Shown here piece after piece: positions 8,460-16,030 of a DNA stretch of 64,000 bases (position 1 is its first letter; every line of letters begins with the position of its first letter). The position numbers were made by a program, and so were the translations under genes. Below the pieces are notes generated by a model, which saw nothing but the letters and a program-made list of their open reading frames with translations, ran no database searches and had not been told where the DNA came from. Origin of the DNA: Rhizobium sp. (GTDB lineage Bacteria; Pseudomonadota; Alphaproteobacteria; Rhizobiales; Rhizobiaceae); the NCBI GenBank assembly GCA_028290545.1, contig JAQGJP010000071.1, positions 1 to 64,000 of the forward strand, given 5' to 3'.

Positions 8460-8850
8460 TATCGATGTAATATCGATCCAGGGCGGGCTCGGGAGCTTAT
8501 CCACAGCCCGCCGTCATATGTTCAACAGAAAAATTACAGCCTGTGGACAGGAGCAAAAAACCTTTTCCAGAGAGTCAGTTAAGTTTGTCTTTTGAATCGA
8601 ATTATCAGTCTTCCTGAATTGTCATCCAAGGAAATCTGACGCTATGGGGCTGGTATCAGGATTCCGTCGTTATACACTGATTTTGCAAGATGATTCGAAG
8701 TGAATAACGCAAGTTCCGGGCAGGTTTGGCAAAGTAGTCTGTCCATATCGGTTCGCGGATCATTCCAGTTAAAGTTCCCGGTCCCTGCCGGTCGTGCAAG
8801 CCATGTTCGGCTGCGCGAGCCTATGGGGATTCCTTCAAGTCAGGTGCTGC
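8460..8850. other. Intergenic region between ubiK and the YbjN gene
   Basis: 391 bp without a gene. It contains an inverted repeat GGCGGGCT (8482-8489) / AGCCCGCC (8505-8512) just after ubiK, which could be a weak terminator but has no T-run. A perfect DnaA box TTATCCACA lies in its loop (8497-8505), and a near-match TGTGGACAG is at 8542-8550. The rest is more AT-rich than its surroundings and probably holds the promoter of the YbjN-proC-csaA group. Confidence 0.45.
8497..8505 (+). promoter_or_regulatory. Consensus DnaA box
   Basis: The 9-mer TTATCCACA matches the strict DnaA box. A second related 9-mer on the other strand (CTGTCCACA) is 45 bp away. Two sites are too few for an origin, but may titrate DnaA or control the flanking gene. 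Confidence 0.4.
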
Positions 8851-9351
8851 ATGAGCCTCTTCGATATCAAAGCTGAACGACAGTCCCATCCGGTGGACAT
8901 GATCGAGTTCGTTGCCGACAGCAACGACTGGTCTTTCGAGCGTTCGGCCGATGACGAGATCGCCATGGTGGTCGAAGGCAAATGGACCGATTACAACATC
9001 TCGTTTTCGTGGATGGAAGCGTTCGAGGCGCTGCACTTCTCCTGCGCGTTCGATCTCAAGATTCCGGATGCGCGGCTTGCCGAAGTCCATAAGCTGGTAA
9101 CCCATATCAATGGCGATGTGCTGATGGGACATTTCGATGTCTGGCAGCGCGCCGATATGGTGATCTTCCGCCAGTCGCTGCTGCTTTCGGGCGGCCTGGA
9201 GCCCACCGGCCGACAGGTCGAAACCTTGCTGTCGTCGGCTCTCGATACCTGCGAAGCCTATTACCAGGCGTTCCAGTTCGTCGTGTGGTCGGGGATGATA
9301 GCCCAGGACGCCGTTAGCGCCGTGATGTTCGAAACCGTGGGTGAAGCATGA
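8851..9351 (+). CDS. YbjN domain-containing protein
   Basis: 166 residues starting MSLFDIKAERQSHPVDMIEF. The whole protein fits the YbjN fold seen across rhizobia: WSFERSADDEIAMVVEGKW, SWMEAFEALHFSCAFDLKI, and the conserved tail CEAYYQAFQFVVWSG. The fold resembles type III secretion chaperones, but the cellular role in alphaproteobacteria is not settled. The frame opens at 8794; I prefer the ATG at 8851 because homologues begin there, although no strong ribosome site precedes either. The stop overlaps the proC start by four bases (ATGA), so translation of the two is coupled. Confidence 0.85.
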   Translation: MSLFDIKAERQSHPVDMIEFVADSNDWSFERSADDEIAMVVEGKWTDYNISFSWMEAFEALHFSCAFDLKIPDARLAEVHKLVTHINGDVLMGHFDVWQRADMVIFRQSLLLSGGLEPTGRQVETLLSSALDTCEAYYQAFQFVVWSGMIAQDAVSAVMFETVGEA

Positions 9352-10166
9352 GCCTACCGGTTTCTGGCCCGATCATCCTGATTGGTGCGGGGAACATGGG
9401 TGGCGCCATGGCGCTTGGCTGGGTCAGGAGCGGCATTGACGCATCGTCCATTATCGCGGCCGATCCCAATCCGCCGGAAGCCATGAAGATCAGGCTGTCC
9501 GATGCAGGCATAGGTTTTGTCAGCGCCGCCCCTGAGGATCTGACTGCCGGCGTACTGTTCGTTGCCGTCAAGCCGCAGGTCATGGATCAGGTCCTTCCCG
9601 ATTACAGGAAAGTCGTCGGCCCCGAGACGATCGTGGTCTCAGTGGCCGCCGGCAAGACGCTGGCTTTCCTCGATGAGCATCTGGGTGAAGCGTCCATGGT
9701 GCGCGCCATGCCCAACACGCCGGCGATGATCGGCCGTGGCGTGACCGGCGCGTTCGCCAACAGCCGCGTCACACCAGCCCAGCGCAAGCTTGTTGATTCA
9801 CTGTTGAATGTATCCGGCCCGGTCGAATGGGTCGAAACTGAAGCCCTGATCGATGCTGTGACTGCCGTTTCCGGTTCGGGTCCAGCCTATGTGTTTTACC
9901 TCGTCGAGTGCATGGCAGAGGCAGGTCGTAAACTCGGTCTGCCGGCGGACCTTGCCATGCGGCTCGCGCGAGCTACAGTGGCGGGCGCTGGTGAGCTCCT
10001 TCATCAGTCGCCCGGCGCACCGTCCGAATTGCGCAAGAACGTCACCTCGCCGGGCGGCACCACGGCCGCCGCTCTTTCCGTATTGATGGCCGAAGACGGC
10101 ATGCAGCCCTTGTTCGACACCGCCATCAGGGCCGCGCGCGATCGCGCCGAAGAACTCGCCAAGTAA
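9348..10166 (+). CDS. proC: Pyrroline-5-carboxylate reductase
   Basis: 272 residues, the normal length. The N-terminal Rossmann loop is [15 protein letters not shown]; the middle has [13 protein letters not shown]; the C-terminal signature [13 protein letters not shown] is the ProC family hallmark. The enzyme reduces pyrroline-5-carboxylate to proline with NAD(P)H in the cytoplasm. It overlaps the YbjN gene upstream and is followed 4 bp later by csaA, so the three form an operon. This YbjN-proC linkage is common in rhizobia. No oddities seen. Confidence 0.96.
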   Translation: MSLPVSGPIILIGAGNMGGAMALGWVRSGIDASSIIAADPNPPEAMKIRLSDAGIGFVSAAPEDLTAGVLFVAVKPQVMDQVLPDYRKVVGPETIVVSVAAGKTLAFLDEHLGEASMVRAMPNTPAMIGRGVTGAFANSRVTPAQRKLVDSLLNVSGPVEWVETEALIDAVTAVSGSGPAYVFYLVECMAEAGRKLGLPADLAMRLARATVAGAGELLHQSPGAPSELRKNVTSPGGTTAAALSVLMAEDGMQPLFDTAIRAARDRAEELAK

Positions 10167-10170
10167 ACCG

Positions 10171-10512
10171 ATGTCAGAGACAATCACATATGCCGATTTC
10201 GAACGTGTCGATATCCGTGTCGGCACGATCATCGAGGCGCATCCTTTTCCGGAAGCACGCAAGCCGGCCATCAAGCTGTTGATCGATTTCGGGCCGGATA
10301 TCGGTATGAGGAAATCCTCGGCGCAAATCACGGTACATTATACGCCGGAGAGCCTCGTCGGCCGGCAGGTTCTCGGCGTCGTCAACTTTCCGCCGCGACA
10401 GATCGGGCCGTTCCGCTCCGAAGTTCTGACACTCGGCTTCGCGGATGAGGCCGGCGCCATCGTTCTCGCGGCGCCGGCGCTTGCCGTTCCGAACGGCAGC
10501 AAACTGCTCTGA
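10171..10512 (+). CDS. csaA: tRNA-binding (EMAP-II/CsaA-type) protein
   Basis: 113 residues, a single OB-fold tRNA-binding domain. Recognisable segments are [20 protein letters not shown] near the start, then [28 protein letters not shown]. CsaA proteins bind tRNA and have been proposed as secretion chaperones in Bacillus; a chaperone role here is only inferred. It begins 4 bp after the proC stop and is probably the last gene of that operon; the phosphatase gene follows after 63 bp with its own ribosome site. Confidence 0.9.
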   Translation: MSETITYADFERVDIRVGTIIEAHPFPEARKPAIKLLIDFGPDIGMRKSSAQITVHYTPESLVGRQVLGVVNFPPRQIGPFRSEVLTLGFADEAGAIVLAAPALAVPNGSKLL

Positions 10513-10575
10513 CTCAATTTGCCCGAATTTACCTTTTAGGTTGTCGCAGCGTCAATGATTTTGGGGAATCGTTCA

Positions 10576-11148
10576 ATGCCGCTCAGTTCAATTCATGAGC
10601 GTTTTCGGGTGTCGTGCCTGCCGCGTGCCGCCGAAGTGGCGACGCAATGGCGGGCGACGCATGTGATCTCGCTTCTCGATCCCGGTATCGGTGACGAGCA
10701 TGTGCCGGTCATTCGCGGAGCCGAACATGTCGTGGCGCGGCTGCGCGACCAGGAGAATCCGCTCGAAACCGGCCATTTTCCGGATCTGGTCGAAAGCCTG
10801 TTCGAGACGATCAGGCCGGCGATCGATAGCCCCAGGTCCCGTATCCTCGTGCATTGCCATGCGGGCGTGTCCCGCTCCACGGCGTTTGCCTATGCGATGA
10901 TCGCCCATCGTGCCGGTCCAGGATTGGAGGAGCAGGCATTCGGCGCGTTTCTCTCGATCGTTAACAAGCCGTGGCCGAACCGCCGGATCATAGAGATCCT
11001 CGATGCGCGCTGGCGCAGGGGCGGCGCATTGCTGAAGCCGCTCGATGCCATGCGCGAACGCTATCCCAGGCGCATCGACGCCCTGCATAAATTCAACATC
11101 AGGCGGAAATTCTTCGAACTGGTGCCGCATGAGGTTTATGGTCGATAG
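10576..11148 (+). CDS. Dual-specificity/tyrosine phosphatase-like protein
   Basis: 190 residues. It contains the cysteine phosphatase P-loop HCHAGVSRSTAFAYA (C-x5-R), with the nucleophilic Cys and the Arg both present. The aspartate acid/base is not certain: ISLLDPGIGDEHVPV upstream is the likely region. The start is the ATG at 10576 (MPLSSIHERF), preceded at good distance by GGGGA; an ATG at 10555 is possible. The substrate is unknown; relatives act on phosphotyrosine proteins or small phosphorylated molecules. It runs toward the broken higBA locus, with two bases between its stop and the end of that frame. Confidence 0.82.
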   Translation: MPLSSIHERFRVSCLPRAAEVATQWRATHVISLLDPGIGDEHVPVIRGAEHVVARLRDQENPLETGHFPDLVESLFETIRPAIDSPRSRILVHCHAGVSRSTAFAYAMIAHRAGPGLEEQAFGAFLSIVNKPWPNRRIIEILDARWRRGGALLKPLDAMRERYPRRIDALHKFNIRRKFFELVPHEVYGR

Positions 11149-11150
11149 TG

Positions 11151-11436
11151 TCATGCCGCCCGTGTCGGTAGTTTGGCAATATCGGCGCCGGCTTTTTCCG
11201 AGGCAAGACGCAATTCGTAGGCACTTTGCAGATTGAGCCAGAATTGGGCTGACATGCCGAACCAATGGCCAAGCCGAAGGGCGGTATTGCCTGTAATGCT
11301 GCGACGACCATTGATGATCTGGCTGATGCGATTGGGCGGTACATCCAATTGACGCGCTAGTTCGGCTGGGCGAAATATCGAGTTCCAACAGTTCGCCCTG
11401 CAGTATTTCACCGAGATGGATTGCGGGCCGCGACAT
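11151..11436 (-). pseudogene. higA: higA antitoxin relic (frameshifted)
   Basis: Read from its ATG at 11436 the protein starts correctly (MSRPAIHLGEILQGELLELD), then loses frame after ISP at about 11367-11370. One extra base there throws translation into an unrelated frame. The rest of a normal HigA follows in the next frame: PAELARQLDVPPNRISQIIN, GHWFGMSAQFWLNLQ and the end AKLPTRAA. This is an Xre-type helix-turn-helix antitoxin that would bind and neutralise HigB and repress its own promoter. The DNA-binding half is still readable, but only in frame with the remains of higB. Assembly error cannot be excluded. Confidence 0.8.
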
Positions 11437-11446
11437 TCTGATTTCC

Positions 11447-11705
11447 TTAGGGATAATCGACTATTTCCACATTTTGTGGACCAACTCCGTCCGTTGGCCA
11501 CAATTCGGATGCTATACTGACCTGCCCGATCACCTCTAAGCCCTTCAAGGCGATTGCTCGGCAATTGTCTCAGGTCCACCAAGTTTGTTGCTGTATCGAG
11601 AATTTCCAGGCGCTTATAGGCTTGCTGTGAAAATCCCTGAAACTGGCGAATGAACTGTCCCCCGGCAAAGCTTTCCGTCTGCTTGTCGCGATAGCTCTGG
11701 ATCAC
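11447..11705 (-). pseudogene. higB: higB toxin relic (internal deletion and frameshift)
   Basis: Starts at a GTG (11705) with the classic HigB N-terminus MIQSYRDKQTESFAGGQFIR and runs to GDRAGQYSIRI. The next eight or so residues of the family (around QWRICF) are missing. The remaining tail, LWPTDGVGPQNVEIVDYP then TAA at 11449-11447, is in another frame. The simplest reading is a deletion of about 26 bp. HigB is a ribosome-dependent mRNA interferase; losing the core around QWRICF should abolish activity. Because higA is frameshifted too, a single open frame of 184 codons (11151-11705) now joins the HigB N-terminus to the HigA C-terminus. Confidence 0.8.
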
Positions 11706-11721
11706 GAGGGATCATGTCACT

Positions 11722-11738
11722 TTGACGCATGACGTCAA
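11722..11738. promoter_or_regulatory. Inverted repeat, likely old HigA operator / -35 region
   Basis: TTGACG-CATGA-CGTCAA is a perfect 6-bp inverted repeat with a 5-bp spacer, 17 bp upstream of the higB GTG. Read on the minus strand, TTGACG is also a good -35 element for higB. Type II antitoxins commonly repress from such dyads. It is intact although both genes are broken. Confidence 0.5.
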
Positions 11739-11750
11739 GCATACGAATCC

Positions 11751-13142
11751 CTACACCGGCAATCTCACGGTTGCCCTCAAACCGCCCATGGGGCTATCGC
11801 CCAGTGTGACATTACCGCCATGGCCACGGGCGATATCGCGCACGATCGCCAGTCCCAGGCCGGTGCCCGAAGCATCGAGATTACGGGCTTCGTCCAGGCG
11901 GTAGAACGGCTTGAAAACATCCTCGCGCATGTTTTCCGGTATGCCAGGACCGTCGTCGTCGATGATGATGGTAAGGAAGCGGCGGGAGTTCTTAGCCTCG
12001 ATGCGAATGTTGTCGGCGTGCCGCCATGCATTTGCGGTCAGGTTTGTCAGCAGTCGCGTAAATGAAATCGGCCTCACCACGACATGACTGGCGCCATCGA
12101 TCGAGGACGTCAGTGTCTTGCCGTGCAGGGTGGCGCTTTCCTCGAGCTGGCTGAACAGCTTGTAGAGATCCAGGTCTCCCTGCTGCTCCTCGCTCTGACC
12201 GCGGGCAAAGTCGAGGTAGCCGTCGAGCATCGTATTCATGTCGTCGACGTCCCGGTTCATTCCCTCGAGATCCTTGGGACTTTCGGCGATGGCAAGCTGC
12301 AGGCGGAAGCGCGTCAGGATGGTCCTGAGGTCGTGGCTGACGCCGCTCAGCATCATCGTGCGCTGCTCGATCTGCCGTTCGATGCGTTCGCGCATCTGCA
12401 GAAAGGCAAGTCCGGCGCGCCGCACTTCGTCGGCACCGCGCGGAATGAAGGCCGGACCCTGCTTCTGACCCTTGCCGAAACCCTCCGCTGCCCGGGTCAG
12501 CGCCACGATCGGCCGTATCTGTCCACGCAGGAATAGAATGGAGATGATGATCAGCACCAGCGAGGTACCCGCCATCCACATCAGGAAGATCTGGGTGTTC
12601 GATGCATAGGTGCGATCACGGCGGGTGATGACGCTCAGGATCCTGTCATCGTCTAGCTTGATGCGGATCTCGACGGTCTTGCTGTCGTCGCTCGTATTCA
12701 GCCAGAAAGGACGGCTGATCTGCGTGTTGATCTGCCGCGACAGGGTGCGGTCCAGAATCGAGAACAACGGAATTGGCCGAGGCGGCGGCAGCGCCTTGCC
12801 TGGGGTAATGGCAATCTGCAGGCCGAGCCGGTCCCGGGCAATCCGCACCAGTTGATCGTCGCGCGCGCTCTTGGGGAACGTGTCGATGAGATCGATGATG
12901 GCTGCTATGTCGCGCGTGACGGCCGCCGAAAGCCGGGTGGTGACCATTTGCCAATGGCGTTCCATGAAAACGGAGGCGACGACGATCTGCAGCAGCACCA
13001 TCGGGATGATGACGATCAGCAGCGACCGGGTGAACAGGCTTCGAGGCAGGTTGCGGCGCAGAAAGCGGCTCACCGCGTTGTCCTTGTGGACCGGACGCTG
13101 CTCTTCCGTGCTAACGCTTGTGCCTTCGATCTCGGTCGTCAT
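11751..13142 (-). CDS. Sensor histidine kinase (EnvZ-like) partner of PetR
   Basis: 463 residues. Transmembrane helices at ~38-60 and ~184-205 enclose a periplasmic sensor region of about 120 residues; HAMP follows (RGQIRPIVALTRAAEGFG). The phospho-accepting histidine is H270 in SGVSHDLRTILTRFRLQ. The ATPase domain has the N-box LLTNLTANAWRHAD, G1 DDDGPGIP and G2 GTGLGLAI. It should phosphorylate the adjacent OmpR-type regulator, whose gene it overlaps by four bases. The signal is not known. It ends the petP-petR-kinase operon. Confidence 0.9.
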   Translation of the reverse strand: MTTEIEGTSVSTEEQRPVHKDNAVSRFLRRNLPRSLFTRSLLIVIIPMVLLQIVVASVFMERHWQMVTTRLSAAVTRDIAAIIDLIDTFPKSARDDQLVRIARDRLGLQIAITPGKALPPPRPIPLFSILDRTLSRQINTQISRPFWLNTSDDSKTVEIRIKLDDDRILSVITRRDRTYASNTQIFLMWMAGTSLVLIIISILFLRGQIRPIVALTRAAEGFGKGQKQGPAFIPRGADEVRRAGLAFLQMRERIERQIEQRTMMLSGVSHDLRTILTRFRLQLAIAESPKDLEGMNRDVDDMNTMLDGYLDFARGQSEEQQGDLDLYKLFSQLEESATLHGKTLTSSIDGASHVVVRPISFTRLLTNLTANAWRHADNIRIEAKNSRRFLTIIIDDDGPGIPENMREDVFKPFYRLDEARNLDASGTGLGLAIVRDIARGHGGNVTLGDSPMGGLRATVRLPV

Positions 13143-13849
13143 CCATTCTGGTCCAGGCAGAGCTTGTAGCCGATACCGCGCACGGTCTGCAGCCAGACCG
13201 GGTTTGCCGGGTCGTCCTCGATCTTGCGCCGCAGGCGGTTGATCTGCACATCGATCGTGCGCTCGCCGACATCGACGCCGTTGCCGGCCAGTTCATGGCG
13301 GGCAATGGTCTGGCCGGCGCTGGCGGCGAAGATCATCATGATCTCCTGCTCGCGGCCCGTCAGTCCGATCAGGCTGGCGCCCTTGCGGAGCTCGCGTTTG
13401 ACAAGCGAAAAATTGAACGGCCCGAAGATCAGCTGGTCGATTTTCGGCTTCAGCGGATTGCTCGAGCGCTTGAGGATGTTGTTGATTCGCAGCACCAGTT
13501 CCCGCGGGTCGAAGGGCTTTGCAAGGTAATCGTCGGCGCCGGCCTCCAGACCCGCGACGCGCGATTCCGCTTCGCCGAGCGCCGTCAGCAGGATGACCGG
13601 AATATTGCGTATTTCCCTGAGCGCCGCCGTCAGCGCGATGCCGGTTTCGCCGGGCATCATAACATCGAGCACCAGAAGATCGAAATCCAGTCCCTCCAGC
13701 CTGCGGCGGGCTTCGGCGGCATCGGCGGCGACCGTGACGCGAAAACCCTTGCCGTTGAGGAATTTCTGAAGGAGCTCGCGGATCCGCTTGTCGTCATCGA
13801 CGATCAGCAGATGCGGTGCGTCGTCCAGAACCGAGGGATCCTCCATCAT
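13139..13849 (-). CDS. petR: OmpR-family response regulator PetR
   Basis: 236 residues. Receiver domain at ~10-125 with the acidic cluster IVDDDKR, phospho-acceptor D62 in LVLDVMMPGETG, and the conserved lysine K111 in LAKPFDP. The winged-helix output domain follows (ELRKGASLIGLTGREQEIM ... RRKIEDDPANPVWLQTVRGIGY). In Rhodobacter capsulatus petR with petP is needed for cytochrome bc1; the same petP-petR order here supports the name, but targets in this organism are unknown. The start overlaps the petP stop and the stop overlaps the kinase start, each by four bases. Confidence 0.88.
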   Translation of the reverse strand: MMEDPSVLDDAPHLLIVDDDKRIRELLQKFLNGKGFRVTVAADAAEARRRLEGLDFDLLVLDVMMPGETGIALTAALREIRNIPVILLTALGEAESRVAGLEAGADDYLAKPFDPRELVLRINNILKRSSNPLKPKIDQLIFGPFNFSLVKRELRKGASLIGLTGREQEIMMIFAASAGQTIARHELAGNGVDVGERTIDVQINRLRRKIEDDPANPVWLQTVRGIGYKLCLDQNG

Positions 13850-14370
13850 TGCTCGCCTCCCGTGTCGCGCGCATTTCGCATGCCCCTGAGAAAACGGACG
13901 GCTGCGGCGCGCATATCATCTTCTTTTCCGCCGAATGCATTGGCAATGCGGCGCGATTGCGGCCTTGCGAGTTCCAGTGCCAGTTCGCGGCCGGCTTTTG
14001 TCGGATACAGCCGGCGCTGCCGGCGATCGTCGGGACCTTCCCGCTGGGTAATGTAGTCCGAATCGATCAATTGCTTAAGAACCCGCGCCAACGATTGCTT
14101 GGTAATTTTCAAGGTCTCGAGAAGATCGGCCACAGTCATGCCGGGGTCGCGGTTGACAAAGTGCACGACGCGGTGGTGAGCACGGCCAAAACCGCTCTTT
14201 GCGAGGATGGCGTCGGGATCCGAGATGAAATCACGATAGGCGAAGAACAGCAGTTCGATCATCTCGAAATCGATCTCGCCATCGCCGCTCATCCGGTCGC
14301 AAACCGCATCGTCCCCGTTCTTCATCCCATCCGGCTTTTTCGCCACTCTGGCTTCCTTTTTCAAACGCAT
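13846..14370 (-). CDS. petP: MarR-family regulator PetP
   Basis: 174 residues with a MarR winged helix: AHHRVVHFVNRDPGMTVADL, the recognition region ITKQSLARVLKQLIDSDYI, and the wing EGPDDRRQRRLYPTKAG. The acidic N-terminal ~35 residues are outside the fold. A GTG at 14346, preceded by AAGGAAG, is an alternative start with a better ribosome site. Its position before petR and overlap with it identify it as PetP. It is transcribed away from ilvE; a small inverted repeat upstream (14380-14394) may be its own operator. Confidence 0.85.
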   Translation of the reverse strand: MRLKKEARVAKKPDGMKNGDDAVCDRMSGDGEIDFEMIELLFFAYRDFISDPDAILAKSGFGRAHHRVVHFVNRDPGMTVADLLETLKITKQSLARVLKQLIDSDYITQREGPDDRRQRRLYPTKAGRELALELARPQSRRIANAFGGKEDDMRAAAVRFLRGMRNARDTGGEQ

Positions 14371-14379
14371 CGGAAATAT

Positions 14380-14394
14380 GTCAGTTTTGTTGAC
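14380..14394. promoter_or_regulatory. Inverted repeat upstream of petP, possible MarR-type operator
   Basis: GTCA-N7-TGAC lies 10 bp before the petP ATG. Short imperfect dyads in this place are typical of autoregulated MarR-family genes. The arms are only four bases long, so the call is weak. Confidence 0.3.
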
Positions 14395-14587
14395 TTAAAT
14401 TCCAGCCCCTGATAGCCTGAAACCGATTTTGAAGACACAGAAAGTTCACCCACCGGTATTTTGTTACATTTCGCTCCGGTGAATTTTCTTCAAACCCGCA
14501 GGCCTTTGACGTCGGTTCTTGTCGAGCGGTCCGGGCGGGCGTAAAAAACAATCAGAGATCAGGCGTTATCGCCGCGGAGGTTATACC

Positions 14588-15481
14588 ATGGCAGTTCCTT
14601 TTGACCAGTTGGACGGGCAAATCTGGATGAACGGCGAATTCGTGCCGTGGAAAGATGCAAAAGTCCATGTGCTTACCCATGGCCTGCACTATGCCAGTGC
14701 CGTTTTCGAGGGTGAGCGTGCCTATGGCGGGCGGGTATTCAAGCTCACCGAACATAACCAGAGGCTGCATGTTTCGGCTGACCTGATGGGATTCAAGATC
14801 CCGTATACGGTCGAGGAACTCGATGCAGCGACGATCGAGCTTCTTAAGCGTCAGGGCTTTTCCGACGCCTATGTCCGGCCGATCGCCTGGCGCGGTTCGG
14901 AAATGATGGGCGTATCGGCCCAGGCCAACCGCATCAATGTGGCAATCGCCATCTGGCAATGGGGCAGCTATTTCAACCCGGCCGAGAAGCTCAAGGGGAT
15001 CAAACTCGATCTTGCCGAATATCGCCGTCCGGATCCGATGACCGCGCCGAGCAAGGCGAAGGCTGCCGGTCTCTACATGATCTGCACGATCTCCAAGCAT
15101 GCTGCCGAAGCCAAGGGCTATGCCGATGCGATGATGCTCGACTATCGCGGCCGCGTGGCCGAAGCCACCGGTGCCAACGTCTTCTTCGTCAGGGATGGAG
15201 TCATCCACACGCCTGATCCGGACTGCTTCCTGAATGGAATCACCCGCCAGACGGTGATCGAGCTTGCCGGGCGCCGGGGCCTGGAAGTTGTCGAACGCGC
15301 GATCATGCCGGAAGAGCTTTCCACCTTCAGCGAATGCTTCCTGACCGGCTCGGCCGCGGAAGTCACGCCGGTCTCCGAGATCGGCGGAAAGTGGACTTTC
15401 ACGCCGGGCAGGATCTCCGAAATGCTGATGAACGACTACATGAAGGAAGTCTATCCGGCTGCCGCACAGGCTGCCGAATAA
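14588..15481 (+). CDS. ilvE: Branched-chain amino acid aminotransferase
   Basis: 297 residues, fold-type IV PLP enzyme. Start MAVPFDQLDGQIWMNGEFVP at ATG 14588, with a strong GGAGG at 14576-14580; the longer open frame from 14519 is not needed. Signatures: the Lys-bearing PSKAKAAGLYMICT, the conserved GYADAMMLDYRGRVAEATG and the NGITRQTVIELA region. It transfers amino groups between glutamate and the keto acids of leucine, isoleucine and valine. It stands opposite petP with a 217-bp divergent region and is followed by a clear terminator. Confidence 0.94.
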   Translation: MAVPFDQLDGQIWMNGEFVPWKDAKVHVLTHGLHYASAVFEGERAYGGRVFKLTEHNQRLHVSADLMGFKIPYTVEELDAATIELLKRQGFSDAYVRPIAWRGSEMMGVSAQANRINVAIAIWQWGSYFNPAEKLKGIKLDLAEYRRPDPMTAPSKAKAAGLYMICTISKHAAEAKGYADAMMLDYRGRVAEATGANVFFVRDGVIHTPDPDCFLNGITRQTVIELAGRRGLEVVERAIMPEELSTFSECFLTGSAAEVTPVSEIGGKWTFTPGRISEMLMNDYMKEVYPAAAQAAE

Positions 15482-15507
15482 GATTGTTGCATAAATACAA
15501 TGATCAG

Positions 15508-15534
15508 AAGCGGCCTTTTCGGGCCGCTTTTTTG
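15508..15534 (+). terminator. Rho-independent terminator of ilvE
   Basis: AAGCGGCC (15508-15515) pairs with GGCCGCTT (15522-15529) around a TTTTCG loop and is followed by a run of T. It lies 27 bp after the ilvE stop. Confidence 0.85.
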
Positions 15535-15652
15535 TTGCCTGAAATTCGGAACTGTTCCGCCGGTTACACCGTTGCGCTGCAAACCGATTTAAAAAAGGGA
15601 TGCAAGTTTGGTGATGAGAAGCGCCACTTCATCGGATCAGGGACAGAAAAAA

Positions 15653-15817
15653 ATGAACATGCAAAACGCCGCTACCGAAACATCGGTTTCCACGCAACTC
15701 CGCCCAATCGTGCTTCTGGTCGCTGCGGTCAGCATCAGCGTCGCGATGCTTCTGATCACGACTGCAACCCTTGGCGCCTCGCCGATCAATTCCATGGAAG
15801 TGGCGAGCCTCGACTGA
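15653..15817 (+). CDS. Small single-pass membrane protein, unknown
   Basis: 54 residues from ATG 15653 (MNMQNAATETSVSTQLRPIV), preceded by GGGACAG. A hydrophobic segment LLVAAVSISVAMLLITTATL covers about residues 21-40 and is followed by a short tail GASPINSMEVASLD. It is flanked by the ilvE terminator upstream and its own GC-rich hairpin downstream, which argues for an independent transcript. I recognise no family. A longer frame from 15608 is possible but has no better ribosome site. Confidence 0.5.
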   Translation: MNMQNAATETSVSTQLRPIVLLVAAVSISVAMLLITTATLGASPINSMEVASLD

Positions 15818-15831
15818 GCTCGTATCCTGAG

Positions 15832-15859
15832 CGGCGCGACCACTTCAGTGGCCGCGCCG
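15832..15859 (+). terminator. Strong hairpin downstream of the small membrane protein
   Basis: CGGCGCG (15832-15838) pairs with CGCGCCG (15853-15859), with an inner stem CCAC-TTCA-GTGG. Only three T follow, so termination may be incomplete. Confidence 0.55.
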
Positions 15860-16030
15860 TTTGGCACTTCCGTCAGGGAAGCACGCACGGTGTACAGAAA
15901 TCCCTCCACGCCCTTCGTCGGCCGCCCGAAGCGCCGATGCCTTCATTGACAAGATATCGGCCGGGGTGACAAACGCAAATGAATGCCTATATCTGGGCCT
16001 TCGCGCAGTCAGACTTCAGGATTTCCAGAT

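Noticed and set aside
8482-8550. Chromosomal origin of replication
   Set aside because: Only two DnaA-like boxes, no AT-rich unwinding region, and none of the usual alphaproteobacterial origin neighbours such as hemE.
10588-11436. 282-codon minus-strand frame starting at the higA ATG
   Set aside because: Only the first ~23 residues are HigA; after the frameshift it runs antisense through the phosphatase gene.
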